A stretch of 64,000 nt of DNA from Rhizobium tumorigenes (GTDB lineage Bacteria; Pseudomonadota; Alphaproteobacteria; Rhizobiales; Rhizobiaceae): contig NZ_CP117258.1 in NCBI RefSeq assembly GCF_003240565.2, forward strand, positions 1-64,000, read 5' to 3'. Made by a program: the position numbers and the translations under genes. Numbering within the stretch: position 1 is the first letter of the stretch; the number at the start of each line of letters is the position of its first letter. A model generated the notes under the pieces. The model was not told the DNA's origin. It made no database searches and saw only the letters and a program-made list of their open reading frames with translations. Positions 9,199 through 18,153 of the stretch are shown one piece after another.

Positions 9199-9275
9199 CC
9201 GCCGCGTCGCCCTTTACCCACAGCGGCGGGCCACCCTTCCCCAACGAAGGGCTTTCTATCTGAGAGGATAGCCTC
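9199..9275 (+). promoter_or_regulatory. serC leader RNA (alphaproteobacterial serC motif)
   Basis: The serC leader forms three successive hairpins: CCGCCGC (9199-9205) with GCGGCGG (9223-9229), CCCTTC (9234-9239) with GAAGGG (9246-9251), and CTATC (9256-9260) with GATAG (9267-9271). The last carries the Shine-Dalgarno GAGAGG in its loop and right arm. Position, size and the hairpin at the ribosome site agree with the conserved serC motif described upstream of serC in Rhizobiales. The structure could control SerC translation; a ligand is not known to me. Confidence 0.65.
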
Positions 9276-10454
9276 ATGACTGAGACCGCAAAGCCGGACA
9301 TCCGTCCGCATAATACCCATTTTTCTTCTGGCCCATGCTCGAAGCGCCCCGGTTGGTCGCTCGATGCTCTTTCCGATGCGGCCCTTGGCCGTTCGCATCG
9401 CGCAAAGGTCGGAAAGACCAAGCTCAAGCAAGCCATAGACCTTACCCGTGAAATCCTGAATGTACCGGCCGATTATCGTATCGGCATCGTGCCCGCCTCC
9501 GACACCGGCGCCGTCGAAATGGCGATGTGGTCGCTGCTCGGCGAGCGCGGCGTCGATATGGTGGCCTGGGAAAGTTTTGGCGCCGGCTGGGTGACGGATG
9601 TCGTCAAGCAGCTGAAGCTGAAGGACGCGCGCAAGATCGAAGCCGACTACGGCGAGCTGCCGGACTTGTCGAGCATCGATTTCGACCGTGACGTCGTCTT
9701 TACCTGGAACGGCACCACCTCCGGCGTCCGCGTGCCGAACGCCGACTTCATTCCGGCTGACCGCAAGGGCCTGACGATCTGCGACGCCACTTCGGCAGCC
9801 TTCGCGCAGGACCTCGATTTTGCCAAGCTCGACGTGACCACCTTCTCCTGGCAGAAAGTTCTGGGCGGGGAGGGGGCCCATGGGGTTATCATCCTGTCGC
9901 CGCGTGCCGTCGAACGGCTGACGACGTACGTGCCTGCCTGGCCACTGCCGAAGATATTCCGCATGACTTCGGGCGGAAAGCTGATTGAAGGCATCTTCAC
10001 CGGCGAGACGATCAACACGCCGTCGATGCTCTGCGTCGAGGATTACATCGATGCGCTGCTCTGGGCGAAATCTCTCGGGGGCCTGAAGGCGCTTATCGGC
10101 CGGGCCGATGCCAATGCCAAGGTCATTGCCGATTTCGTCGCTGCCAACGGCTGGATCGCCAATCTCGCGGTAAAGCCGGAAACAGCGTCCAACACATCCG
10201 TCTGCCTGCGTATTGTCGACACGGAAGTCTCGGCGCTCGATGAGGACGGCCAGGCTGCCTTCGCCAAGGGCCTTGTCGCGCTCCTCGAAAACGAAGCTGT
10301 GGCATTCGACGTCGGCCATTACCGCGACGCGCCGTCCGGTCTGCGCATCTGGGCCGGTGCGACGATCGAGACATCGGATATGCAGGCGCTGATGCCCTGG
10401 CTCGCCTGGGCTTTCCAGACGCAGAAGGCAACGCTTTCCAAGGCCGCCGCCTGA
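9276..10454 (+). CDS. serC: Phosphoserine aminotransferase SerC
   Basis: SerC is the PLP enzyme that converts 3-phosphohydroxypyruvate and glutamate to 3-phosphoserine, the second step of serine synthesis. The 392-residue protein is of the alphaproteobacterial type. The segment [15 protein letters not shown] contains the Schiff-base lysine, Lys194; RYDA-like phosphate contacts cannot be assigned by eye. The N-terminus [15 protein letters not shown] is typical. It begins just after the structured serC leader and is followed by serA 83 bp downstream, so both steps are likely co-transcribed. Confidence 0.95.
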   Translation: MTETAKPDIRPHNTHFSSGPCSKRPGWSLDALSDAALGRSHRAKVGKTKLKQAIDLTREILNVPADYRIGIVPASDTGAVEMAMWSLLGERGVDMVAWESFGAGWVTDVVKQLKLKDARKIEADYGELPDLSSIDFDRDVVFTWNGTTSGVRVPNADFIPADRKGLTICDATSAAFAQDLDFAKLDVTTFSWQKVLGGEGAHGVIILSPRAVERLTTYVPAWPLPKIFRMTSGGKLIEGIFTGETINTPSMLCVEDYIDALLWAKSLGGLKALIGRADANAKVIADFVAANGWIANLAVKPETASNTSVCLRIVDTEVSALDEDGQAAFAKGLVALLENEAVAFDVGHYRDAPSGLRIWAGATIETSDMQALMPWLAWAFQTQKATLSKAAA

Positions 10455-10466
10455 CCGAGCGTTTCA

Positions 10467-10489
10467 GGCTCCGCCAAGAGGGCGGAGCC
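10467..10489 (+). other. Intercistronic hairpin between serC and serA
   Basis: GGCTCCGCC (10467-10475) and GGCGGAGCC (10481-10489) make a perfect 9 bp stem with loop AAGAG. No T-run follows, so it looks like an mRNA-stabilising or partial-attenuation element within the serC-serA operon rather than a full terminator. Confidence 0.6.
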
Positions 10490-10537
10490 ATAGCATTCCA
10501 TTGACTTCATCGCTGAACCCATTTTCAGGAGGCCATC

Positions 10538-12133
10538 ATGGCACCTCGCGTTCTCGTATCCGACGAATTGTCGGAAACTGCCGTCCAGATTTTCCGCGAC
10601 CGTGGCGTCGACGTCGATTTCCAGCCACAACTCGGCAAGGACAAGGACAAGCTTGCCGAAATCATCGGCAATTATGACGGTCTCGCGATCCGCTCCGCGA
10701 CCAAGGCGACGGAAAAGCTGATCGCTGCCGCCACCAACCTCAAGGTGATTGGCCGCGCCGGCATCGGCGTCGACAATGTCGATATCCCGGCAGCGTCCCG
10801 CCGCGGCATCATCGTCATGAACACGCCGTTCGGCAATTCGATCACGACTGCCGAACACGCCATTGCACTAATGTTCGCCGTTGCCCGCCAACTGCCGCAG
10901 GCCGACGCCTCGACGCAGGCCGGCAAGTGGGAAAAGTCGAAATTCATGGGTGTCGAAATCACCGGCAAGACGCTCGGCGTCATCGGTGCCGGAAACATCG
11001 GCTCCATAGTCATTTCGCGCGCCCTCGGGCTGAAGATGCACGTCATCGCCTACGATCCCTTCCTGTCCAAGGAGCGGGCCGAGGAAATGGGCGTCACCAA
11101 GGTCGAACTGGAGGAGCTTCTTGCCCAGGCTGACTTCATTACCCTGCATGTGCCGATGACCGACAAGACGCGCGGGATCCTCAACAAGGAAGCGCTTGCG
11201 AAGACGAAGCCCGGTGTTCGCATCATCAACTGCGCGCGCGGCGGGCTGGTCGATGAGGCAGCCCTTGCCGAAGCCATCAAGTCCGGCCATGTCGCCGGTG
11301 CGGCTTTCGACGTGTTCGAGGTCGAGCCTGCTAAGGAAAGCCCGCTGTTCGGTCTGCCGAACGTCGTCTGCACGCCGCATCTGGGCGCTGCAACGACCGA
11401 AGCGCAGGAAAATGTCGCCCTGCAGGTCGCCGAGCAGATGTCGGACTACCTGATGAAGGGTGCGGTTTCCAACGCCATCAACATGCCATCCATTACGGCC
11501 GAGGAAGCACCGCTGCTGAAGCCGTTCATCCGTCTTTCCGACGTGCTTGGCGCCTTCGTCGGCCAAGTGACGGACGAGCCGATCAAGGAAATCGAGATCC
11601 TCTACGACGGCGTCACGGCCAACATGAACACCAAGGCACTGACATCGGCATTGCTGGCCGGCCTGATCCGTACCCAGGTGTCCGACGTCAACATGGTCTC
11701 GGCGCCGATCATGATCAAGGAAAAGGGCATCGTGCTATCAGAGGTCAAGCGCGACAAGACCGGCGTCTATGACGGCTACATCAAGCTTACCGTCAAGACC
11801 GATGCCATGACGCGCTCTGTCGCGGGCACCGTGTTCTCGGATGGCAAGCCGCGCTTCATCCAGATCAAGAACATCAACCTGGACGCCGATGTCGGCCAGC
11901 ACATGGTCTACATCACCAACACCGACGTTCCCGGCATGATCGGCTTCATCGGCACGACGCTCGGGCAGGCCGATGTCAACATCGCCAACTTCCAGCTCGG
12001 CCGCGACAGCCAGGGCGGCGATGCGATCGCGCTGCTCTACGTCGATGGTGCTATCAGCGACGATGTGCTGGCAAAGCTGACCGCCAACCCGGCGATCCGC
12101 CAGGCGCGGCCTCTGGTCTTCAACGTCGACTGA
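10538..12133 (+). CDS. serA: D-3-phosphoglycerate dehydrogenase SerA
   Basis: SerA oxidises 3-phosphoglycerate to 3-phosphohydroxypyruvate with NAD, the committed step of serine synthesis. The 531-residue long form has a split substrate domain and a Rossmann NAD domain (LGVIGAGNIGS near residues 147-157; CARGGLVDEAAL; CTPHLGAAT with the catalytic His). An intermediate ASB domain follows, and a C-terminal ACT domain (VYITNTDVPGMIGFIG, from about 455) is where serine feedback acts in related enzymes. The start follows CAGGAGG. It is the second gene of the serC-serA operon and ends at a strong terminator. Confidence 0.97.
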   Translation: MAPRVLVSDELSETAVQIFRDRGVDVDFQPQLGKDKDKLAEIIGNYDGLAIRSATKATEKLIAAATNLKVIGRAGIGVDNVDIPAASRRGIIVMNTPFGNSITTAEHAIALMFAVARQLPQADASTQAGKWEKSKFMGVEITGKTLGVIGAGNIGSIVISRALGLKMHVIAYDPFLSKERAEEMGVTKVELEELLAQADFITLHVPMTDKTRGILNKEALAKTKPGVRIINCARGGLVDEAALAEAIKSGHVAGAAFDVFEVEPAKESPLFGLPNVVCTPHLGAATTEAQENVALQVAEQMSDYLMKGAVSNAINMPSITAEEAPLLKPFIRLSDVLGAFVGQVTDEPIKEIEILYDGVTANMNTKALTSALLAGLIRTQVSDVNMVSAPIMIKEKGIVLSEVKRDKTGVYDGYIKLTVKTDAMTRSVAGTVFSDGKPRFIQIKNINLDADVGQHMVYITNTDVPGMIGFIGTTLGQADVNIANFQLGRDSQGGDAIALLYVDGAISDDVLAKLTANPAIRQARPLVFNVD

Positions 12134-12150
12134 TTTCAGGTGATGATAAA

Positions 12151-12195
12151 CGCATACAGCCGGCGCGAGCGATCGCGCCGGCTGTATGCGTTTTT
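12151..12195. terminator. Strong terminator between serA and the convergent glycosyltransferase
   Basis: CGCATACAGCCGGCGCGA (12151-12168) and its exact complement (12173-12190) form an 18 bp stem with loop GCGA, followed by TTTTT on the plus strand. AAA before the left arm gives a shorter U tract on the minus strand, so it can serve both convergent genes. Confidence 0.93.
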
Positions 12196-12203
12196 ATCGG
12201 TAT

Positions 12204-13166
12204 TCACAGAATGCGACCGACGGACAGGTATATGAGGCGCTTGATCTCTCGCCGGGCGCGGGTCGTCATGTCGAGGATGAGGGCGGTGAAGATGCTGAGA
12301 AAACCGAGCAGCACCATGCCGAGGCTGAGGATTGCCGTCGGCAGGCGCGGGACCAGGCCGGTCTCGAAATAGGTCATCAGGACGGGCACCATCAGCACGG
12401 TTGCAATGGTAAAGAAGAGGAGGCCGAACAGGCCGAAGAACATCAGCGGCCGCTCTTCCTTGATGAGTTTGACGATCATCAGCATTATACGGGCGCCGTC
12501 ACGCACCGTGTTTAGCTTGCTGACCGAACCTTCGGGCCGTTCGCTGTAGGGCGTCGGCAATTCGGCGCAGGGCATGCGCAGTTCCAGCGCGTGTACCGCG
12601 AGTTCGGTCTCCGTCTCAAAGCCGCTGGACATGGCCGGAAACGATTTGACGAAACGGCGCGACAGGACCTTGTAGCCGGACAGCATGTCGGAAAATTGCG
12701 GCCCGAAGATCCAGCGGACGATCCCGGACAGGAGCCTGTTGCCGAACTGATGGCCGGGCCGATATGCGCCGCTGAGTGTCGAAACGCGCGAGCCGTTGAC
12801 GAAATCCAGCTCGTCTGAAACCAGCGCGTCGATCAGCATCGGCGCAAACAGGGCCGAATAGGTGCCGTCACCATCGGCAAGCACATAGATGTCGGCGTCG
12901 ATGTCTGCGAACATGCGGCGAATGACATTGCCCTTGCCCTGCCGCTTCTCCACCCGAACGACGGCGCCGGCAGCACGAGCGATGGCGCCGGTGCCGTCGG
13001 ATGAATTGTTGTCGTAGACATAGACGGCGGCGCCCGGCAGCGACATCTGGAAATCGGCCACCACCTTGGCGATTGTCACGGCCTCGTTGTAGCAGGGAAG
13101 CAGCACGGCAATACGCTTCTTGCCGAAGGCCGCCGACGAGGGTTTGAATTCCGTGACTTCCAGCAT
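12204..13166 (-). CDS. Family 2 glycosyltransferase with two C-terminal membrane helices
   Basis: This 320-residue protein is a GT-A fold glycosyltransferase of the dolichyl/undecaprenyl-phosphate type. It probably moves a sugar from a nucleotide donor to a lipid carrier on the inner membrane. Motifs are LLPCYNE (22-28), DNNSSDGT (52-59) and the metal-binding DGDGTY (98-103). SDMLSGYKVLSRR is a further family signature. Two hydrophobic segments (about 229-255 and 268-295) anchor the C-terminus, as in ArnC/GtrB-like enzymes. ATG at 13166 is chosen because GGAG lies 9 bp upstream; the frame stays open to GTG 13205. It converges with serA and is divergent to the MscS gene. The sugar is unknown. 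Confidence 0.85.
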   Translation of the reverse strand: MLEVTEFKPSSAAFGKKRIAVLLPCYNEAVTIAKVVADFQMSLPGAAVYVYDNNSSDGTGAIARAAGAVVRVEKRQGKGNVIRRMFADIDADIYVLADGDGTYSALFAPMLIDALVSDELDFVNGSRVSTLSGAYRPGHQFGNRLLSGIVRWIFGPQFSDMLSGYKVLSRRFVKSFPAMSSGFETETELAVHALELRMPCAELPTPYSERPEGSVSKLNTVRDGARIMLMIVKLIKEERPLMFFGLFGLLFFTIATVLMVPVLMTYFETGLVPRLPTAILSLGMVLLGFLSIFTALILDMTTRARREIKRLIYLSVGRIL

Positions 13167-13427
13167 TCGGCAGCTCCAGGACGCAGAGGCTTTCCGTGAC
13201 AACACTTTGGGGGCAGCACGGGCCTACAGCCTAAAGGCGTGTCTTTAAGATTTGGTGCTGATGAGGCCGGTCGCTCCACTATTCGCCGACCGTCGAACGG
13301 GGATGGTTTACAAAATCTGAACGCGGCATCCTGACAGGTGAGAGCAACGGCGGGCTGCGGCCGAGCTCGGATTGCTAATTTTGCAGCGCACCCTTTTCTA
13401 TGTCGCACTGCACACTATTTTCGGCGC

Positions 13428-14534
13428 ATGAAGGAATTCCTCGCGAAAGTCGACGATCAATTGAACTGGCTGCCCGGCTGGGTCGTCGGCTTCGTGCTGA
13501 TCATTGCGGCAATCCTGTTTGGCCTCGTGGTCCACAAGCTGCTTTTCAACATGCTCACGCGGCTGGTCGCCACCTGGGACCTATTCTGGCGGTCGCTGAT
13601 CTCGCGCACGGAACGTCCGGCGCGTTTTGCCATCGTCGTCGCAGCACTGGCTTTTGCGGTCTCGGTCGCGCCGTTGACCGAGGTGCAGGCGTCTTTGCTG
13701 CGCCACGTCCTGCTCATCTGCTTCATCGCGCAGGTGGCCTGGATGAGCAAATCGGCCGTGCACATCTGGATGATCGTCTACCTCCGGCGCTTCAAGCTCG
13801 ATGCGGAGGACAACCTGCTTGCCCGCAAGCATGTGACGCAATCGAAGATCATGCAGCGTATCGGCGATCTCATGATCGTCATCGTGGCGATCGCCGCAGC
13901 GCTGATGACATTCGAGCCGGTGCGCCAATACGGCGTCAGCCTGCTTGCCTCTGCCGGCGTTGCCGGTATCGTCCTGGGTCTCGCCCTGCAGCCGGTTCTC
14001 AAGAACCTGTTTGCCGGCATACAGCTTGCGATTACCCAGCCTATCCGCATCGACGACGCGCTGCTCGTGGAGGGCGAATGGGGCAATGTCGAGGAAATCA
14101 CCTCGACCTATGTTGTGGTCAAGCTCTGGGACTGGCGCCGGATGATCCTGCCGCTCAGCTATTTCATGGAGAAACCGTTCCAGAACTGGACTCGCGAAAG
14201 CTCGTCGCTGATAGGCACCGTGATGATCTATCTCGACTACAGCGTGCCGGTGGCGGCCTTGCGCGCCAAGGTCGAGGCAATAGCGGCTGAATCCGCCCTA
14301 TGGGACCGGCGGGTTGTCAATCTAGCCGTCACGGATTTTCGCGAAACCGTGCTGGAAGTTCGCATTCTCGTGTCCGCATCGAGCGCCGGCCGAACGTTCG
14401 ACCTTCGGTGCGAGGTCCGTGAAAAACTGATCGAGTTCATTCAGTCGGAGTATCCAAAGGCACTGCCGCAGTTGCGCATGGACATGCGCGAACTGATGTC
14501 GTGCGAGACGAGCAAACCGGGCCCGGCGGCGTAA
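13428..14534 (+). CDS. MscS-family mechanosensitive channel
   Basis: This 368-residue inner membrane protein belongs to the small-conductance mechanosensitive channel family, which opens on membrane tension to release solutes. It has an extra N-terminal helix (about residues 16-40) and further helices to about 155. The pore-lining segment SAGVAGIVLGLALQPVLKNL is near 170-190, and the beta domain contains GEWGNVEEITSTYVVVKLWD. ATG 13428 is chosen because the upstream extension in the same frame is arginine/cysteine-rich and does not resemble a membrane protein start; the Shine-Dalgarno is weak. It is transcribed divergently from the glycosyltransferase. Confidence 0.85.
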   Translation: MKEFLAKVDDQLNWLPGWVVGFVLIIAAILFGLVVHKLLFNMLTRLVATWDLFWRSLISRTERPARFAIVVAALAFAVSVAPLTEVQASLLRHVLLICFIAQVAWMSKSAVHIWMIVYLRRFKLDAEDNLLARKHVTQSKIMQRIGDLMIVIVAIAAALMTFEPVRQYGVSLLASAGVAGIVLGLALQPVLKNLFAGIQLAITQPIRIDDALLVEGEWGNVEEITSTYVVVKLWDWRRMILPLSYFMEKPFQNWTRESSSLIGTVMIYLDYSVPVAALRAKVEAIAAESALWDRRVVNLAVTDFRETVLEVRILVSASSAGRTFDLRCEVREKLIEFIQSEYPKALPQLRMDMRELMSCETSKPGPAA

Positions 14535-14784
14535 GCCCAGCAGCGCTCGCCGACGCACGCGGTCTCGCGACGCAGGGTCGATGCTTGCTGTAGATCCTGA
14601 TGCGACGGTCTGCAAAAAAAGCTCCATCTCGGTAGCCTCCATCAACGCCGGTGATCGCGCCATCCGGGGCGGTGCTATGGCAAATCTGATTGAGGACATT
14701 GCGGTTTTGTCGCCCGGTGCCTCGATTCCGTCGTCTTTTCGGTGCCGTTCTTCGCATGTCTTTTTCGGTACTGGATGGTCCTAC

Positions 14785-15198
14785 ATGAGGTCAGTGTTGC
14801 GTCGGTTTGCATCCAGCATGCTTGTTCATCTCCTGGTGGTTTTCGCTGCAATGGGCAGTTGGGCCTTTTATGCCAATCGCAGGTATCCCATGCCGCAGCC
14901 CCTGTCGGCGGGGCTCGTGCAGGGAATGCTTTCGGCGCTGCTGATGGTGCTTCAGAAGTCGGCCATAGACGTGCTTGCAAGACGTTTCCCAGGCAGTGCG
15001 GCGCTCTGGGCTCCGCCGCTGATTACCGCTGCGTGTTCTGCCGTCGTCCTGATCGTGATTCATCGCCTCGGCGGCACGCCACGGATCGCCCAGACAATTA
15101 CTCTGCCGCTCATCGTTTCCACCGGCTATGCGGCGACCTACAATTTTTCCATCGTTCGCCGCCGAGGCAGGCGCCTTGAGCACGACCGCGCGCTTTGA
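14785..15198 (+). CDS. Small four-helix membrane protein (GtrA-like appearance)
   Basis: This 137-residue protein consists almost wholly of hydrophobic segments: MLVHLLVVFAAMGSWAFYA, GLVQGMLSALLMVLQKSAI, WAPPLITAACSAVVLIVIH and TITLPLIVSTGYAATYNF. A basic tail, SIVRRRGRRLE, follows. Size and the Tyr-Asn-Phe-basic end recall GtrA-type flippase-like proteins, but similarity by eye is weak. ATG 14785 is chosen because it directly precedes the first helix; the frame is open back to 14581. Function unknown. It sits between the MscS gene and mnmA on the same strand. Confidence 0.6.
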   Translation: MRSVLRRFASSMLVHLLVVFAAMGSWAFYANRRYPMPQPLSAGLVQGMLSALLMVLQKSAIDVLARRFPGSAALWAPPLITAACSAVVLIVIHRLGGTPRIAQTITLPLIVSTGYAATYNFSIVRRRGRRLEHDRAL

Positions 15199-15395
15199 TC
15201 TCCCGCGCCGTCAATAGGTCTGCTGCCTGCGGTTCCGTTCCGGGCCTTGCGTGCAAAGCCAATCCTTTCTATATCGTCTGGTAGAAACCGCAGGTTTCCG
15301 GAGCCGCTTTCGGTCCGGCAACCAATATGTCGCCGCTCTGCGGGCATGGCGCGGAATGTCATCAGAACGCGCGACAAGGGAACGGCAGGCAGACC

Positions 15396-16595
15396 GTGAA
15401 TACACTCGATTTTGACAAGCGGCCGGAAGATACCCGCATCGTCGTTGCCATGTCCGGCGGCGTTGACAGCTCCGTGGTGGCCGGCATCCTGAAGCGCCAG
15501 GGCTACGACGTGCTCGGTATCACGCTGCAACTCTACGACCACGGGGCCGCGGTGCATCGCGCCGGTTCCTGCTGTGCCGGCCAGGATATCGACGACGCGC
15601 GCCGGGTTTGTGAGACGATCGGCATTCCTCACTACGTGCTCGACTACGAGCAGCGCTTCCGCGATACCGTGATCAATCCATTCATGGAAAGCTATGTGGC
15701 CGGTGAGACGCCGATCCCTTGCGTCTCCTGTAACCAGACCGTCAAGTTTGCCGATCTGCTGGCAACGGCAAGAGAACTCGGAGCCGACGCGCTGGCCACC
15801 GGCCATTACATCCGCTCGCGTCCGAACCCCTCTGCCGACAATCCCGGGCGCCGGGCGCTTTACCGGCCTGCCGATGCCGATCGCGACCAGAGCTATTTCC
15901 TGTTTGCTACGACCCAGGAGCAGATCGACTACCTGCGCTTTCCGCTCGGCGGTCTGCCGAAGGCCGACACCCGGGCTCTCGCCGAGGAGATGGGGCTTGT
16001 CGTTGCCAAGAAGGCTGACAGTCAGGACATCTGCTTCGTGCCGCAGGGCAAGTATTCCGACATCATCACCAAGCTGAAGCCGAACGCGGCGCTGGCCGGC
16101 GAGATCGTGCATCTCGACGGACGCGTGCTCGGCAGTCACGAAGGGATCCTGCACTACACGATCGGCCAGCGGCGCGGCATCGGCGTTGCCACCGGCGAAC
16201 CGCTCTATGTGGTTTTCCTTGACGCCCGCTCGCGCCGCGTCATCGTTGGCCCGAGGGAGGCGCTGGAGACGCACCGCGTTCATCTGCGCGATGTCAACTG
16301 GCTCGGCGACGAGGCGCTGGAAGTGGCCGCTGCGGGCGAGGGGTTCGCATGCTACGCCAAGGTTCGCTCCACCCGCCAGCCGACGCCAGCCGTGCTGCAT
16401 GTCAACGCGTCGGGCATCTATGTCGATCTCACGATCGGCGAGGCCGGCGTTGCCCCGGGACAGGCCTGCGCCCTCTATTCCGCACCCGGCGACAACGCCC
16501 GGGTCTACGGCGGCGGCTTTATCGAACGATCCGAACGGGAGCCCTCGGCCGAGGCGTCGCTCGCAGCGCTGCTGCGCCCCGCCGTCGCCGCCTGA
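15396..16595 (+). CDS. mnmA: tRNA-specific 2-thiouridylase MnmA
   Basis: MnmA thiolates U34 of Lys, Glu and Gln tRNAs using ATP and a relayed sulfur. The 399-residue protein has the PP-loop [13 protein letters not shown] near its N-terminus, the alphaproteobacterial insert [20 protein letters not shown], and the catalytic cysteine in [12 protein letters not shown]. The second catalytic-type cysteine is in [24 protein letters not shown] is a family signature. GTG 15396 is chosen over ATG 15327 because [10 protein letters not shown] is where relatives begin. The gene is next to tRNA-Met(CAU), into which the prophage is inserted. Confidence 0.95.
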   Translation: MNTLDFDKRPEDTRIVVAMSGGVDSSVVAGILKRQGYDVLGITLQLYDHGAAVHRAGSCCAGQDIDDARRVCETIGIPHYVLDYEQRFRDTVINPFMESYVAGETPIPCVSCNQTVKFADLLATARELGADALATGHYIRSRPNPSADNPGRRALYRPADADRDQSYFLFATTQEQIDYLRFPLGGLPKADTRALAEEMGLVVAKKADSQDICFVPQGKYSDIITKLKPNAALAGEIVHLDGRVLGSHEGILHYTIGQRRGIGVATGEPLYVVFLDARSRRVIVGPREALETHRVHLRDVNWLGDEALEVAAAGEGFACYAKVRSTRQPTPAVLHVNASGIYVDLTIGEAGVAPGQACALYSAPGDNARVYGGGFIERSEREPSAEASLAALLRPAVAA

Positions 16596-16744
16596 GCCTT
16601 GCCAGCCGCCCGCAAGATTACCCGTCATTCGGCGCGTCGATTTTTGTCTCCGCCGCGCTTGACACTAAGGTGAAGGCGGTTTTATAAGCCGCTCAACCAA
16701 ACAGACCTTTCGCCTCGAATTCCAGAGTGTCGCAAAGGTCTTGC

Positions 16745-16821
16745 GGCGGGGTAGCTCAGGTGGTTAGAGCAGCGGAATCATAATCCGCGTGTCGGGGGTT
16801 CGAGTCCCTCTCCCGCTACCA
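16745..16821 (+). tRNA. tRNA-Met(CAU), elongator type, prophage target
   Basis: The 77 nt sequence folds as a standard tRNA. The acceptor is GGCGGGG/TCCCGCT with a G-U first pair, the D arm GCTC...GAGC, and the anticodon stem GCGGA/TCCGC with loop ATCATAA, giving anticodon CAT. The T arm is GGGGG TTCGAGT CCCTC, and CCA is encoded. The sequence resembles elongator tRNA-Met; a CAU tRNA-Ile2 is less likely. Its last 13 bases are repeated at 45557-45569 as the prophage attR, so the tRNA is kept intact on the attL side. Confidence 0.95.
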
Positions 16822-18153
16822 TCCGTCCCCCCAGCAACTCCGCATCCCTTCCGATCAACGCCGCCAAGTGGCCGATTACTTCGGCTTCTACACCACCTGC
16901 AGGCGTGTCGTGAATGACCACGCTGTCGACAAGGGCTCTGAATGAGGCGATTGCGTCGGCATCAAGCCGGGGGTCCAGTTCGTCAAGCCGGCCGGCCAGA
17001 TTTTCCAGCGCGGCTTGGTATTGCCTGTAGGCCTGCGGATGCAGCTCGATAACTGGTATCGAGGGCATCTCGGCAAGGTCAGCTTTCAACTCCGCGCGTT
17101 CGATCTGCAGCGGCTTGTTCTGTGCTTCGAAATCCTCGATCGACAGCAAGTCCGTGGTGTACAGATGGACCATCTTCGATAGCTGCGCTTCGAGGGATTG
17201 AAGCCGCCGCTCCTTCGCGGTCTTTTCCCGAATCCACTTCGCGTTTTCATCGCGCCGCTCCTCCCGGTAGACCCTGACATATTCCGCCAGCGCCTCAGGG
17301 TGCTGCAGCTGGGTGCGCAGTCCGGCGATCACCGCCTGCTCAATCCGATCAAGCCGGTATTTGCGGCGATTCGCGCAAACTCCACTTTCGATGGATCGCG
17401 AGCAACGGATCCTGATGGCATCGCCGTTCCGGTCATGCATCGACATGCCGCCGCCGCAATGTGAGCAGCGCAGCAGGCCTGACAGCAAACGCTTCGGCCG
17501 GCGAACAAACTCCCCATCTCTTGCTTTCTTCGCACGTCCGTCCACAGCGGCTTTGACCTGTTCGAAGACCTCTGGCGCGACGAGCGCCAAATGAGGGACG
17601 TCGACCGTCTTGATGTCAGCCTCGCCATTCGCGCGGCTCAAGCGCTTGCCCGTGTCGGGGTCACGGACCATTCTCACTCGGTTCCAAACCAGCTTGCCGG
17701 CGTAAAGCGGGTTGCGGACGATCCCGTTGCCTCGACTGGCGGAGCCGTTGATCGTGCTGGCGTTCCACGCGATGCCCCGAGGCGGGGCAATGCCGTCCGT
17801 GTTGAGCCGTCCGGCAATCTCCCGCGGCAGGCTTCCCGAAATCAATTCATCGAATATGCGACGAACCACCTCCGCTTCGCCCTCATGGATCTCCATGACG
17901 CCAGGCTGGCCCGGCACAGCGCGATAGCCGTAGGCACGCCCTCCGGCGTGGCGCCCGTCGTTGATGACGCCTGCCATGCCTCTACGGGTCTTATTCTTGA
18001 GGTCGGTCAGGAAGAGCGACGATACCAGCCCGCGTATCCCGACTTGGATATTGTCGGCCTTCCCGTCGTGGACGGAAATGATCTCCACCCCCGCAAACGT
18101 CAGGCGCTTGTGCATCCCGGCAAGATCCTCCTGGTCGCGGGACAGCCGGTCTA
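16778..18153 (-). pseudogene. Serine recombinase (integrase) truncated by an IS element
   Basis: This was the integrase of the prophage, a large serine recombinase. What remains is the part after the catalytic domain: LDRLSRDQEDLAG (the conserved end of the resolvase domain), the recombinase domain around RRGMAGVINDGRHAGGRAYG, a zinc ribbon (LRCSHCGGG then CSR...GVCANRR), and a coiled coil (EKTAKERRLQSLEAQLSKM). The catalytic serine and about the first 60-70 residues are missing, because IS copy 1 starts exactly there. The flank beyond the IS does not continue the protein. The last codons (GLEPPTRGL) and stop are read from inside tRNA-Met, so the C-terminus depends on integration. It cannot recombine as it stands. 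Confidence 0.88.
16809..16821. repeat. attL core (tRNA 3' end)
   Basis: TCTCCCGCTACCA is the 3' end of tRNA-Met and recurs exactly at 45557-45569. A 13-base match containing the CCA end, 28.7 kb from the tRNA and next to a recombinase gene, marks the left attachment site. Confidence 0.88.
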
